A stretch of 64,000 bases of DNA, from assembly GCA_963831605.1 (NCBI GenBank), contig CAWHQR010000003.1:186001-250000 (forward strand). The letters are read 5' to 3'. Made by a program: the position numbers and the translations under genes. The DNA comes from DASUPK01 sp963831605. GTDB taxonomy: Bacteria; Actinomycetota; Thermoleophilia; Solirubrobacterales; 70-9. The notes below the pieces were generated by a model. It had not been told where the DNA came from. It worked only from the letters and a program-made list of their open reading frames with translations, and did not search any database. Shown piece by piece: positions 1 through 7,634 of the stretch. Within the stretch, counting starts at the first letter, position 1, and the number at the start of each line of letters is the position of its first letter.

Positions 1-2
1 CG

Positions 3-224
3 GACGAGGAGCTCTTCGACACGGCGCTGGCCTGGGCGAAGAAGCTCGCCGGGCAGGCGCCCCTCGCCGTCGAGCAGATCAAGCAGGTGTCGAACAAAGC
101 CGACCTGGACGAGGGCATCGAGGCCGAGAAGCAGGGCTTCGCGAACGCATTCCTGTCCGAGGACGGCAAGGAGGGCATCTCCGCCTTCCTGCAGAAGCGC
201 AGCGCCAATTGGCAGGGCAAGTAG
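3..224 (+). CDS. Enoyl-CoA hydratase/isomerase family protein (3' end only)
   Basis: Only the last 73 codons lie in the window; the gene begins upstream. The reading frame ends in a C-terminus typical of the crotonase family: an acidic Glu-rich helix, a GF...AFLSEDGKEG stretch and a final FLQKRSANWQGK. That tail in this family closes over the acyl-CoA site, while the oxyanion-hole glycines and catalytic Glu residues would be in the missing part. The likely role is hydration of 2-enoyl-CoA in fatty-acid beta-oxidation, but the subfamily cannot be told from the tail. The stop codon lies inside the next gene, overlapping its TTG start by 16 bases, so the two are probably co-transcribed. Confidence 0.8.
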   Translation, partial: DEELFDTALAWAKKLAGQAPLAVEQIKQVSNKADLDEGIEAEKQGFANAFLSEDGKEGISAFLQKRSANWQGK

Positions 225-970
225 TCACCGACCAGGCGCAGCGGCTCGCCGACCTGATTCGCGAGAGCCGCTGCACGGTGGCGCTCACCGGAGCGGGGAT
301 TTCGGTCCCATCCGGGATCCCCGACTTCCGCTCGCCCGGAGAGGGGCTCTGGGAGAACGTCGACCCGATGGAGGTCGCGCACATCGACGCCTTCCGCCGC
401 GACCCGGCGAAGTTCTGGTCCTTCTACCGGCCGCGCCTGCATTCTCTGGGCGACGTGGAGCCCAACGGCGCCCACCGGGCGCTGGCGGAGCTCGAGCGGC
501 GTGGGCTGCTCGAGGCCGTGATCACCCAGAACATCGACATGCTGCACATCAAGGCCGGGTCAGAGCGGGTGATCGAGATGCACGGCTCCATCCGCAGCTC
601 GAGCTGCCAGAGCTGCGGTGCGCACTTCCCGATCGAGAGGGTCGAGGAGCTCTTCGACGACGATGGCGTTGCGATCTGCTCCCACTGCTCCGGACCGGTC
701 AAGCCGGACGTCGTGCTGTTCGGCGAGCTGCTTCCCACCGAGGCCATGGCCGAGGCGGAAGCCCTGTCGGTCCGTGCCGACCTGATGCTCTGCATCGGGT
801 CCTCGCTCGAGGTCTATCCCGTCGCCGGGCTTCCCGCGGTGACGATGGGTCGCGGCGGCCGCATTGCGGTGATCACGAAAGGCCCGACCCCGGTGGATCC
901 CGATGCGGCGGTACGCATGGACGGCGATGTCGTCGAGGACCTCGAGGCAGTGCTCACAGCCCTGGGCTAG
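209..970 (+). CDS. cobB: NAD-dependent protein deacylase, Sir2 family
   Basis: A sirtuin of 253 residues that removes acyl groups from lysines, using NAD+ and releasing nicotinamide and O-acyl-ADP-ribose. Visible motifs are the NAD-binding GAGIS (about 28-32), PDFR (38-41), TQNID (106-110) and the catalytic His in EMHGS (125). A four-cysteine zinc site is made of CQSC (133-136) and CSHC (157-160), followed by KPDVVLFGE. Length is normal for a bacterial class III/U sirtuin. The start is TTG, chosen because no ATG or GTG lies before the first Rossmann strand, and it overlaps the upstream crotonase gene. Context suggests a link to acyl-CoA metabolism, where sirtuins commonly regulate acyl-CoA synthetases; that link is inferred. 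Confidence 0.9.
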   Translation: MAGQVVTDQAQRLADLIRESRCTVALTGAGISVPSGIPDFRSPGEGLWENVDPMEVAHIDAFRRDPAKFWSFYRPRLHSLGDVEPNGAHRALAELERRGLLEAVITQNIDMLHIKAGSERVIEMHGSIRSSSCQSCGAHFPIERVEELFDDDGVAICSHCSGPVKPDVVLFGELLPTEAMAEAEALSVRADLMLCIGSSLEVYPVAGLPAVTMGRGGRIAVITKGPTPVDPDAAVRMDGDVVEDLEAVLTALG

Positions 971-987
971 GCACCGGCTTGCCGGCC

Positions 988-1920
988 TCAAGGAGTGACC
1001 TGCGGAGTGACCTGGGCCGCCAGCAACTCGATCTGGCGCCCCTCGTCGCCAAGTGGCCAGAAATGCACCCGCCGGCATCCCGCCTTCGCGTAGCGGGACA
1101 GGAGCTCCGCGCACTTCTCGGACGAACCGACGCAGACCTGCCCGCGGAGCTCCGCCGCGTCGCGCTTGAGATGAGGCGCAAGGACCTCGTTCAGCATTCT
1201 TTCCTCCTCTGACCGGCTCTCGGTCACCCAGGTCCACATCGTGACCAGGGCATTCGGGAAGTCATCCATGGGCCTTCCTTGCGTTCCCAGTTCACGCCGG
1301 AGGAACTGCCTGGCGGCGTCAAACCGCTCGGGCGTGGTGTTGTACGCGGAGGCAAGCCAGCCGTCGCCGGCGCGCGCAACTCGGCGCAGACCCGCTTCCG
1401 AGCCCCAGCTTCCTATCCATAGGGGAATACCACCGGCTTGCAGCGGTGGCGGCGAGAGCCGAGACTGGGGTGCGGCGAAATACCTTCCAGGGTCGGTCCA
1501 TTCATCGCCCCGCAGCAGGCCCCTGAGCATCGCGATCGCCTCGTCGAGGCGTTTCCACCGGTCGTCGAAGGGCACCCCCAGCGCGTCATAGTCACGCCTT
1601 GAAGAGCCCGGTCCGATGCCGGCGACGACGCGCCCATCGGAGAGGACATCAAGTGCCGAGAGCGCTTTGGCGAGCGGCACCGGCCCGCGCAGGGCAGCCA
1701 ACGAGAGTGTCGTCGCCAGGACCATGTCGCCTGAGCGCTCCACCATCGCGGCTAGGGCGGTGGGACCGTCAAGCCAAGGCGTCGAAAAGACGAAATGGTC
1801 ATTCGCCGAGACCGCCGCAAACCCGCACTCCCGAGCGGCGTCCACGGTTCGCTCAAGGCGCTCCCGTGAGAGACCTTGGTCGCCGAAGTCCATCAGTGGC
1901 AGGTGGACGCCGAAATCCAT
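988..1920 (-). CDS. LLM-class (luciferase-like) F420/flavin-dependent oxidoreductase
   Basis: A TIM-barrel monooxygenase/reductase of about 310 residues from the bacterial luciferase-like superfamily. Signs are the opening MDFGVHLPLMDFG, the ANDHF loop near residue 40, LSLAALRGPVPLAKALSALD, the VAGIGPGSSRRDYDALG flavin/phosphate region and IPLWIGSWG. In Actinomycetota most members use coenzyme F420, but the sequence alone does not separate F420 from FMN use. An in-frame ATG 15 codons further upstream exists, but the family's beta-1 strand begins at the chosen ATG. The last codons contain a small tandem duplication (QVTPQVTP). Substrate unknown. It is convergent with the sirtuin gene and divergent from the small ORF at 2023. 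Confidence 0.8.
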   Translation of the reverse strand: MDFGVHLPLMDFGDQGLSRERLERTVDAARECGFAAVSANDHFVFSTPWLDGPTALAAMVERSGDMVLATTLSLAALRGPVPLAKALSALDVLSDGRVVAGIGPGSSRRDYDALGVPFDDRWKRLDEAIAMLRGLLRGDEWTDPGRYFAAPQSRLSPPPLQAGGIPLWIGSWGSEAGLRRVARAGDGWLASAYNTTPERFDAARQFLRRELGTQGRPMDDFPNALVTMWTWVTESRSEEERMLNEVLAPHLKRDAAELRGQVCVGSSEKCAELLSRYAKAGCRRVHFWPLGDEGRQIELLAAQVTPQVTP

Positions 1921-2022
1921 TCCGGCATAGCGTTGCAACCTGTGAGTGGCAAAGGGGGGCACCATCCAGCCTTAATGAAGCCTGCGCGCTCCTTTGTCCG
2001 CGGTGTCGCGTTGAAGACGGAC

Positions 2023-2271
2023 ATGAAGGTCGGAACTCTCACGCGCCACACCGTCCGCTTCAGCGGGCCTGGCTTCACGGGCAAGGCGATGGACGCCCTT
2101 TCGATCGCCGGAATCTCCCTGCTCGAGCGTCGCGCCACCGAATGCGATGGACAGCCGGCGGTGGAGTACGTCGTGGCGGTACACGCCCGCGGCCCGGGCG
2201 ACGCCATCGCCAGAGTCCGGCAGGCGCTCGTGGGCGAAGGGCTCTACCACGGGTTCACGCCCGACCCCTAG
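2023..2271 (+). CDS. Hypothetical small protein (82 aa)
   Basis: An 82-residue protein starting MKVGTLTRHTVRFSGPGFTG with no signal peptide or membrane segment. The pattern of short beta-strands and one helix (DAIARVRQALVGEG) could be a small alpha/beta domain. I do not recognise the family. The ATG was chosen because upstream codons look non-coding; a TTG 12 bases earlier is possible. It ends four bases inside the convergent neighbour. Confidence 0.5.
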   Translation: MKVGTLTRHTVRFSGPGFTGKAMDALSIAGISLLERRATECDGQPAVEYVVAVHARGPGDAIARVRQALVGEGLYHGFTPDP

Positions 2272-2906
2272 TCGCTCAGCTTCTCCTCGATGGAGGCGAG
2301 CTCTTCCATCAGCTTCTTCCGGCGGTCGCTCGGGTGTTCCTCGAGCGCTGCGCGGGCCGCACGAAGCCCGTAGACGGCCTCGGCCCGGCGTCCCTGCAGA
2401 GCGTCGAGCCGCGCCCGGAGCATCAGGGTCTCGGCCGGGTGCACCTCGTCACGGCCCGCGAGCACGGCCGCCACGCGCGAGGTCGGATCGACGTCATCGA
2501 GACGTCCTCGCCGTGGGCGGGACAGCTCCCTGGCCTCGGTCCAGCTCCCGTCCGCAAGCTCGTCACCCGTCCCGTGCCCGAGCCGAACGGCGAGCGCCTT
2601 GCTCGCCCCGATGTCCTGGACCAACGGGTCCCTCGCAGCGGCGCGCAGCGCATCGAGGGCCCGGTTGACGATCCGGGTGGCGGCCCTGACCTCGTCCGCT
2701 CCCTCGCCGCCCATCATCCGCTTGAGCCAGGCGGCTCCTTCGGCGGGATCCTGCAGCCGTTCGCCGGTGATCGTCACCCGGGTCACCGGCGTCTCCCCGG
2801 GATCGCCCGGCTCGATGGGCTTCGAGCGTCTCCCGGACCGGCGCCGCGGCCGCGCCGCCCCGAGCTCCTCGACGATCAGGACGCGCTCGGCCTCGCCGTC
2901 GCGCAC
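2268..2906 (-). CDS. Hypothetical protein, start uncertain
   Basis: A charged, mainly helical protein of at least 212 residues with no signal peptide or transmembrane segment. The C-terminal half (ETLMLRARLDALQGRRAEAVYGLRAARAALEE) looks like a helical-hairpin repeat. Coding-like sequence (TRATFVQLELAGKIGLPEGRYLV) continues upstream to about 2970, yet no ATG, GTG or TTG occurs in frame between the peptidoglycan-hydrolase stop at 2999 and GTG 2906. Either that GTG is used, or the true start has been altered by a sequence error. It lies directly downstream of the large cell-wall hydrolase gene on the same strand and may be co-transcribed with it. Function unknown. Confidence 0.6.
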   Translation of the reverse strand: MRDGEAERVLIVEELGAARPRRRSGRRSKPIEPGDPGETPVTRVTITGERLQDPAEGAAWLKRMMGGEGADEVRAATRIVNRALDALRAAARDPLVQDIGASKALAVRLGHGTGDELADGSWTEARELSRPRRGRLDDVDPTSRVAAVLAGRDEVHPAETLMLRARLDALQGRRAEAVYGLRAARAALEEHPSDRRKKLMEELASIEEKLSD

Positions 2907-2998
2907 CAGGTAGCGGCCCTCGGGCAGGCCGATCTTCCCCGCCAGCTCCAGCTGAACGAAGGTGGCTCGGGTGATCGCAGGCTGGGGCGTGGGCCCGG

Positions 2999-5440
2999 CT
3001 AGTCGTTGGTGTTGCTGTGGCCCTTGGCCGGCAGCGCGGCCGCGGAGGGCTTCGACGGCACCTTCGGGTTCTGGATCTGACCGAGGCGCTGGATCAGCCG
3101 CTGCCACTGCTCGGGCTTCAGGATCTCGCCGAGCTGCTTGATCTGGCTGCCGGCGGTGGAGAAGGTGTAGCCGACGTGGATGTGGTTCCAGTGGTCGGGC
3201 AGGATGAAGGTAGGCGGCCCGAGGTCCATCAGCGAGATGATCTGAGCGGGCCGCATCGAGCCCTGCAGGAGCAGCAGGTCCTTGATCACGGCCTCGGTGA
3301 TCGTGCCGGGCCCCTGGTGGCCGGCGATCGGGATCCCGTTGACCGCGGCGATGTCGACCGCCGAGCCGTAGGAGTGCGCCGACACGTTGCCCGAGGAGGT
3401 CAGGTAGGAGTGCCCGCACTTAAGAGAGGTGATCGTCAGGTGGTAGCCCTTGGCGACCAGGTACTCCATCACCGCGAGCACGCGGCGGTCGATCTGGCCG
3501 CTTTGGATGTCGTTTCGCCCGCAGGAGTAGATCGAGAGCGCCGGGTCGTTCAGCACCCGCTGCTCGAGCGCGCCCTTCGACATCAACAGCACCTGGCCGA
3601 CCGTGGGGTTGTCGGTGAAGGGGTTCTTGTCGGCGGCCCGGTAGATCGCGGTGGTCTCGAGCAGCTTCCAGCCGTCCAGGATCGGCTTCGGGTCGATCGT
3701 CGGGGCGCCGGCGCCCGTGGGCCTGATCGCGAAGTTCAGGTGCGGCGGCTGAGCGTCGGACTGGCCGACCCGGCCGATCACGGTGCCGCCGGTCACCTTG
3801 GAGCCCTTCTTCAGGGGCTTCAGCGCCATGGTGTTGGAGTCGAACTGGACGCTCGAGGAGAGCGCCGACTTGAAGGTCTCATAGCCGGGGACGCTGCGGC
3901 CGAGCAGCTGGTCGAGCTGGCCGCCGACGCTCGACTGACTGGCGTTGCCCGAGCGGTGCGGCAGGGCGAAGAGGCGCTGGCGGGCGTTCTCGGAGTTGGC
4001 CGGGGTGCTGTGAGCCACCGGCGTGGCCGTCTTCGCCGAGCCCCCGCCGGAGTTGTCGCCGGCGCTCGCCGCGGCGGTCGGCGTCGAGTCATTGTTGGGC
4101 GTCTGGAGCTTGAAGTCCTTCGAAGTGAGGCCCTGCTGGCGCGGCACCGGGTGCGTCGGCGCGATCGAGCCGAGCTGCGCGTAGGTGTACTGGTTGCCGT
4201 AGGCGTCCTGAAGGACGATGTACTTCCCGAGCTTGGCGTTGTCGCCGATCTTCTTGATCACGCCGTCGTTGACGGCGACGACCGGAGCGTTAAGGCTCGA
4301 GTAGATGTTGATGCTTCGGCGGCTGGCGTTGGAGCTGACCACGTCGGCGGCGTTACCGGCGCTCTTGCGGGCGGTGTTCGAACGGGTGAGCGCCGCGGCG
4401 TCGTTCAGATCGTCCGCATACCGCGCATCCGCCGCCACCGGGAAGTGAGCCCCCTCGGTGAGCCCGGTGAGCGAGCCGACCAGGGCGTCGGGGAGCTTGC
4501 CGTACTGGTTGGCGTAGAGCAGCACCTCGTCGACGTACCAGCTGGCGTGGTTGTAGGCGAAGATCGCCTGGCGGACGTTGTGATCGCCTCCGGCCGCCCT
4601 CAGGTAGCGCGCCGCGGCGCAGATCGCGTCGACCGGGTTGTAGGGGTCCTTTTTGCCGTCGTTGTTGGCGTCCACCCCGTAGGCCGCCCAGGTCGAGGGG
4701 ATGAACTGCATCCAGCCCTCGGCGCCGGCCGAGGAGACGTTCAGGTTGGTGCCGAAGGCGGTCTCGATCTTGTTGATCCCGGCGAGCACCTGCCAGGGGA
4801 TCCCGTACTCGGTGCCGCAGGACTGGTAGATCGGCAGCAGGAAGGGCGGGATCTCGAAGGAGTCGATGACGAAGTTGGGGACGCCGATCGGGGCGGGGCC
4901 GAACTGGGCGACGGTCAGGCTCGGGTTGGTGTTGGTGGGAGAGCCGTCGGGGTTTCGGAGGGTGGGCTGCTCGATCTTCTGTTTCTCCGCGGTGGCGACC
5001 TGCTTGGCGCCCTGGCCCTTCTTGGCCTGCTTGCCGAAGAGGCCGGGGGTCTTGGGGGCGGGGGTCTTGGTGGCGGGGGTCTTCTTCTTGCTCTTGCCGG
5101 TCTTGCGATGGCCATCGCCGCCGGCGCCCCCACCCGTGGTGGTTGTCGCGCCGCCGGTGGTCGTCGTGCTGCCCGTGCCGGAGGTGGTGGTGCTGCCCGT
5201 CGAGCTGCCGCCGGAGCCCCCGGAGTCGGACTCGGAGGTGTCGAGGGGGCTGGTGCATCCCGGGTCCTTGAGGTCGACGAGGCCATCGCCATCGTCGTCG
5301 GTCAGGTTCGAGCACGCCGGCAGGACGGCGTCGGTCGAAGAGTTCTGCGTGCTCCCCACGGTGACCGAGGTCGCCGTTCCGGCAGCGATAATCGCCAACG
5401 TTGTGCCGAGGGCGATGATTAGGAGAAGCTTTCTGGTCAT
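2999..5440 (-). CDS. Secreted multidomain peptidoglycan hydrolase (lytic transglycosylase + M23-like + M15-like)
   Basis: An exported protein of 813 residues that should act on the cell wall. It begins with a signal peptide (MTRKLLLIIALGTTLAIIAAG), then an acidic DDDGDGLVDLKDPGC loop (about 47-62) resembling calcium-binding thrombospondin-3/EF-hand loops. A Gly/Ser/Thr then Lys/Pro linker follows. Around 205-300 is an SLT-type lytic transglycosylase domain (IETAFG with the catalytic Glu, GWMQFIPSTW, YNPVDAICAAARYL, AYNHASWYV). Around 385-570 is an M23-like fold whose usual HxH reads HLN, so it is probably inactive. Around 630-770 is a region with HSYGSAVDI and WNHIHVGY, resembling the zinc site of M15/VanY-type peptidases. 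The ATG was chosen because it sits right at the signal peptide; an earlier in-frame ATG adds only polar residues. Confidence 0.82.
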   Translation of the reverse strand: MTRKLLLIIALGTTLAIIAAGTATSVTVGSTQNSSTDAVLPACSNLTDDDGDGLVDLKDPGCTSPLDTSESDSGGSGGSSTGSTTTSGTGSTTTTGGATTTTGGGAGGDGHRKTGKSKKKTPATKTPAPKTPGLFGKQAKKGQGAKQVATAEKQKIEQPTLRNPDGSPTNTNPSLTVAQFGPAPIGVPNFVIDSFEIPPFLLPIYQSCGTEYGIPWQVLAGINKIETAFGTNLNVSSAGAEGWMQFIPSTWAAYGVDANNDGKKDPYNPVDAICAAARYLRAAGGDHNVRQAIFAYNHASWYVDEVLLYANQYGKLPDALVGSLTGLTEGAHFPVAADARYADDLNDAAALTRSNTARKSAGNAADVVSSNASRRSINIYSSLNAPVVAVNDGVIKKIGDNAKLGKYIVLQDAYGNQYTYAQLGSIAPTHPVPRQQGLTSKDFKLQTPNNDSTPTAAASAGDNSGGGSAKTATPVAHSTPANSENARQRLFALPHRSGNASQSSVGGQLDQLLGRSVPGYETFKSALSSSVQFDSNTMALKPLKKGSKVTGGTVIGRVGQSDAQPPHLNFAIRPTGAGAPTIDPKPILDGWKLLETTAIYRAADKNPFTDNPTVGQVLLMSKGALEQRVLNDPALSIYSCGRNDIQSGQIDRRVLAVMEYLVAKGYHLTITSLKCGHSYLTSSGNVSAHSYGSAVDIAAVNGIPIAGHQGPGTITEAVIKDLLLLQGSMRPAQIISLMDLGPPTFILPDHWNHIHVGYTFSTAGSQIKQLGEILKPEQWQRLIQRLGQIQNPKVPSKPSAAALPAKGHSNTND

Positions 5441-5571
5441 TTGGCTAGACGATCCTGCCCGCGAAACCCTGTGGGTCTGCCGGTCGCGACCTCCCCGCAC
5501 CTGCAGGCACGGCGGACGCTACCTGCTCCCCCAGAGCTTTGCAACGGGAAACGGTTGTCCCTAACGCCAAA

Positions 5572-5598
5572 AACATAGTTGACTAAAACGGTAAACAA
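5572..5598 (-). promoter_or_regulatory. Putative promoter of the peptidoglycan hydrolase gene
   Basis: An unusually AT-rich patch in this GC-rich region. On the minus strand TTGTTT (5598-5593) is followed after 15 bases by TATGTT (5577-5572), about 130 bases upstream of the ATG at 5440. The spacing is short of the ideal 17, so this is a weak call. Confidence 0.3.
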
Positions 5599-5658
5599 TG
5601 TGTGCGCTCCATGTGCTTCAGATAACCCCTCCCGAGGCGATCCGTCGCGGTACCGTGG

Positions 5659-6009
5659 GTGAACGATATGGACGAGGGCGGCGGCGACGGCACACATGAT
5701 CGGACCGCTTCGCGAGGCGAGGGGGCGCTGGGCGACCTCGCCCAGCTGCTGGTTGACAACCCCTGGATGAACCAGGCGTTCCACCTCGCCCTGGGCGCCC
5801 GTGAGCGCGCCTCGCAGGCGGGTGCCAGCGCGATCCGGAACCTGAACCTGCCCACCGGCAACGACGTGGATCGCCTCGCCCGCCGCCTGCGCGCCGTCTC
5901 GGAGCGCCTCGAGGAGGTCGAGGACCAGCTTGACGAGGTGACCCGCGAGCTGGCGGCCCTCAGGCAGGAGCACGAGGGCTCGCGACCCGGACCCTCTACT
6001 GGGGCTTGA
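5659..6009 (+). CDS. Hypothetical coiled-coil protein
   Basis: A 116-residue protein (113 if the ATG at 5668 is used). It has an acidic N-terminus, a helical middle (LGDLAQLLVDNPWMNQAFHL) and a heptad-like coiled coil near residues 70-105 (RLRAVSERLEEVEDQLDEVTRELAALRQE). The arrangement recalls small PHA-granule/phasin-like or polymerase-associated actinobacterial proteins, but I cannot name a family. No signal peptide. Its 3' end overlaps the convergent phosphorylase gene by 14 bases. Confidence 0.55.
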   Translation: MNDMDEGGGDGTHDRTASRGEGALGDLAQLLVDNPWMNQAFHLALGARERASQAGASAIRNLNLPTGNDVDRLARRLRAVSERLEEVEDQLDEVTRELAALRQEHEGSRPGPSTGA

Positions 6010-6712
6010 GGGCCGCGGCGGCCAGAGCGCCCAGGCGCTCGACCGCGTCGGCCAGCTCGTCGTCCTCGATCCGCCTTCGGCCGCCATCGTCGAAGGTGTC
6101 CGTGACCAGCAGGGCGCAGGCGGTGGCGACGCCGAGGCGGCGGCCGAGCGTGAACACGGTGGCCGCCTCCATCTCGACTGCGACCGCTCCACGCCTGCGC
6201 CAGGCTTCCGCTCGAGTGCGGGGCGGCCCGTCCTGGCTCGGGGAGCCGTCGTAGAACAGGTCGGTCGTCACGATGCACGCAGGGGCGGCCTCAGCCGGCA
6301 GGCCTGCCACCAACCTCGCCGTCAGCTGCGGATCGGCTTCGGCGACCTCACCGGCGCCGAGGGCGCGGCTCGCTCCGTCCTCCGCCAGGGCCTGGCCGGC
6401 GACGACCAGATCGCCGTGCTCCAGCCCGGGGTCGAGCGCGCCGCAGGTTCCCACGCGGACGGCCCGCCTCACCCCGAGCTCGGCCAGTTCCTGGAGGACG
6501 ATTGCCGCACTCGGGCCGCCCATGCCCGTTGATTGGATGCTGAGTGCGTGTCCGTCCGGCGTCTGTCCCGTATATCCCCAGAGCCCGCGGGCGTGATTGC
6601 TCATCTTCGGCTCGGTCAGCAGCTGCTGGGCCAACGCCAGAGCGCGACCGGGATCTCCGGGCAACAGCACGTCCGACGCGTACGGAGTGTTCGGTCTCAG
6701 GTGGTATGGCAC
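5996..6712 (-). CDS. deoD: Purine-nucleoside phosphorylase (PNP/UDP family, DeoD-like)
   Basis: A nucleoside phosphorylase of 238 residues that splits purine nucleosides with phosphate into base and (deoxy)ribose 1-phosphate for salvage. Hexameric PNP-family signatures are present: LLPGDPGRA with the phosphate-binding Arg, STGMGGPSAAIVLQEL, VRVGTCGAL, VAVEMEAATVF (nucleoside-binding Glu-Met-Glu) and LLVTDTFDDGG with the catalytic Asp near the C-terminus. The family includes uridine phosphorylases; MEAATVF plus the late Asp favours a purine substrate. Length matches DeoD (about 235-240). hpt, about 5 kb away, serves the same salvage route. Confidence 0.85.
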   Translation of the reverse strand: MPYHLRPNTPYASDVLLPGDPGRALALAQQLLTEPKMSNHARGLWGYTGQTPDGHALSIQSTGMGGPSAAIVLQELAELGVRRAVRVGTCGALDPGLEHGDLVVAGQALAEDGASRALGAGEVAEADPQLTARLVAGLPAEAAPACIVTTDLFYDGSPSQDGPPRTRAEAWRRRGAVAVEMEAATVFTLGRRLGVATACALLVTDTFDDGGRRRIEDDELADAVERLGALAAAALKPQ

Positions 6713-6753
6713 GGCGCGAGCATATGGGCGTCATGCGGGGGTAGGCTGCGCTC

Positions 6754-6954
6754 ATGAAGCTGCCCGTGCCGGAGAAACCGTCCGAGGCGCTGCGCTCGGC
6801 GATCGAGCGCACCTTCGAGGCCACCGCGGGATCGGCGGCGAGCACGCGTGACCGCGCCGTCGACTTGGTCGACGAGGTGGCAAAGCGCGGCCGGGGCGTC
6901 CGCGACCAGCTCGGCAAGATCGAGTCCTCCGTTCGAGACCGGCGAAAGCCTTGA
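6754..6954 (+). CDS. Small helical hypothetical protein (66 aa)
   Basis: A 66-residue basic, helix-forming protein (SAIERTFEATAGSAASTRDRAVDLVDEVAKRG) resembling the short coiled-coil proteins found next to PHA or cell-envelope genes in actinobacteria; no named family. A -10-like TAGGCT (6742-6747) lies only six bases before the ATG, so the transcript is likely leaderless. It is followed 18 bases later by another small protein gene. Confidence 0.5.
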   Translation: MKLPVPEKPSEALRSAIERTFEATAGSAASTRDRAVDLVDEVAKRGRGVRDQLGKIESSVRDRRKP

Positions 6955-6972
6955 CCTCAGGTTGAGCCTCAG

Positions 6973-7401
6973 ATGACGGCCGAGGCCCTGACCAAGAAGG
7001 AGCTCAAGGACATCCTCAACACCGTCCTTCGGGAGATCGACCGCGACCCGGACGACGGCCCCCGGCTGCGCGCCGCGGCGGCGCCGCTCCGGATCGAGTT
7101 TCCCGACCTGAAGCTGGTGGTCAACGTCTCGCGCGACGAGGGCGGGCGTCACTGCCTGAGCTGGAACTTCTCGCAGCGAAGCAAGGCCCATCCCAAGCTC
7201 CGGCTCAGCATGGAGTCGGCTGTCGCCAACCGCGTCTTCCAGGGCCGGGAGAACCCGGCGATCGCGATCGCCCGTGGGCGGCTTCGCACCAAGATCGAGG
7301 ACGCCGGTGCGGCGCTCCGCTTCTTCCCGGCGGCCAAGCCGCTCTTCTCCCGGTATCGCGAGGTCGTCGCGGAGAAGTATCCCCACCTGACCGTCGATTA
7401 G
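6973..7401 (+). CDS. Hypothetical protein, possibly SCP2-like lipid-binding
   Basis: A 142-residue soluble protein. The core (PLRIEFPDLKLVVNVSRDEGGRH, LSWNF, LRLSMESAVANRVFQGRENPAIAIARGRLRTKIEDAGAALRF) has the strand-strand-strand-helix plus 'G.l...gd...al' layout of sterol-carrier-protein-2-like domains, which bind lipids or acyl-CoA. That resemblance is by eye. No catalytic residues identified. It sits closely downstream of the 66-residue gene and probably shares its transcript. Confidence 0.5.
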   Translation: MTAEALTKKELKDILNTVLREIDRDPDDGPRLRAAAAPLRIEFPDLKLVVNVSRDEGGRHCLSWNFSQRSKAHPKLRLSMESAVANRVFQGRENPAIAIARGRLRTKIEDAGAALRFFPAAKPLFSRYREVVAEKYPHLTVD

Positions 7402-7435
7402 GCGCCGGCTGACCCAGTGCCCCTGTCCAATGCCA

Positions 7436-7634
7436 TTGACTTGGCTCGGCATGAGCGTAAGCTCGACTTGATCGAACAATCTCGGGCCGGAAGCGTGTCA
7501 CCGGTTCGCAGATCCCCCGGCGACTGGGATCCGCGACGGGACACCGCGAGGCGCATCAGCGCCGCTGGCCGACGAAGCGGGCCCAAAGCCCGCAGGCGAC
7601 GGGGTCCTGGGACCCCGTCGCTGCTGTCAGGGAC
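7436..7634 (+). promoter_or_regulatory. Promoter-like site and structured leader of the HTH-cyclase gene
   Basis: TTGACT (7436-7441) is followed after 16 bases by TAAGCT. The following leader contains three consecutive hairpins: GCAGATCCC/GGGATCCGC (7508-7516 with 7526-7534, one mismatch), GCGGGC/GCCCGC (7577-7593) and a perfect 12-bp inverted repeat (7596-7621). No known riboswitch class was recognised. It could be a structured mRNA leader, a terminator/attenuator, or an operator region. Confidence 0.35.
7596..7621 (+). promoter_or_regulatory. Perfect 26-bp palindrome upstream of the HTH-cyclase gene
   Basis: GCGACGGGGTCC, two bases (TG), then its exact complement GGACCCCGTCGC, ending 13 bases before the ATG at 7635. 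A two-base centre is too tight for a normal RNA hairpin loop and fits better as a binding site for a dimeric regulator, possibly the MerR-like domain of the gene itself. Confidence 0.4.

Noticed and set aside
3017..5422. An 801-codon plus-strand frame opposite the wall hydrolase
   Set aside because: Composition is that of an antisense shadow (Arg/Val/Gly/Asp repeats), with no recognisable domain; the minus strand has a signal peptide and enzyme motifs.
5441..5600. Possible c-di-AMP (ydaO) riboswitch before the wall hydrolase
   Set aside because: Such riboswitches often precede actinobacterial wall hydrolases, but the conserved core elements, including GACAGCUAAC, are absent from the leader.
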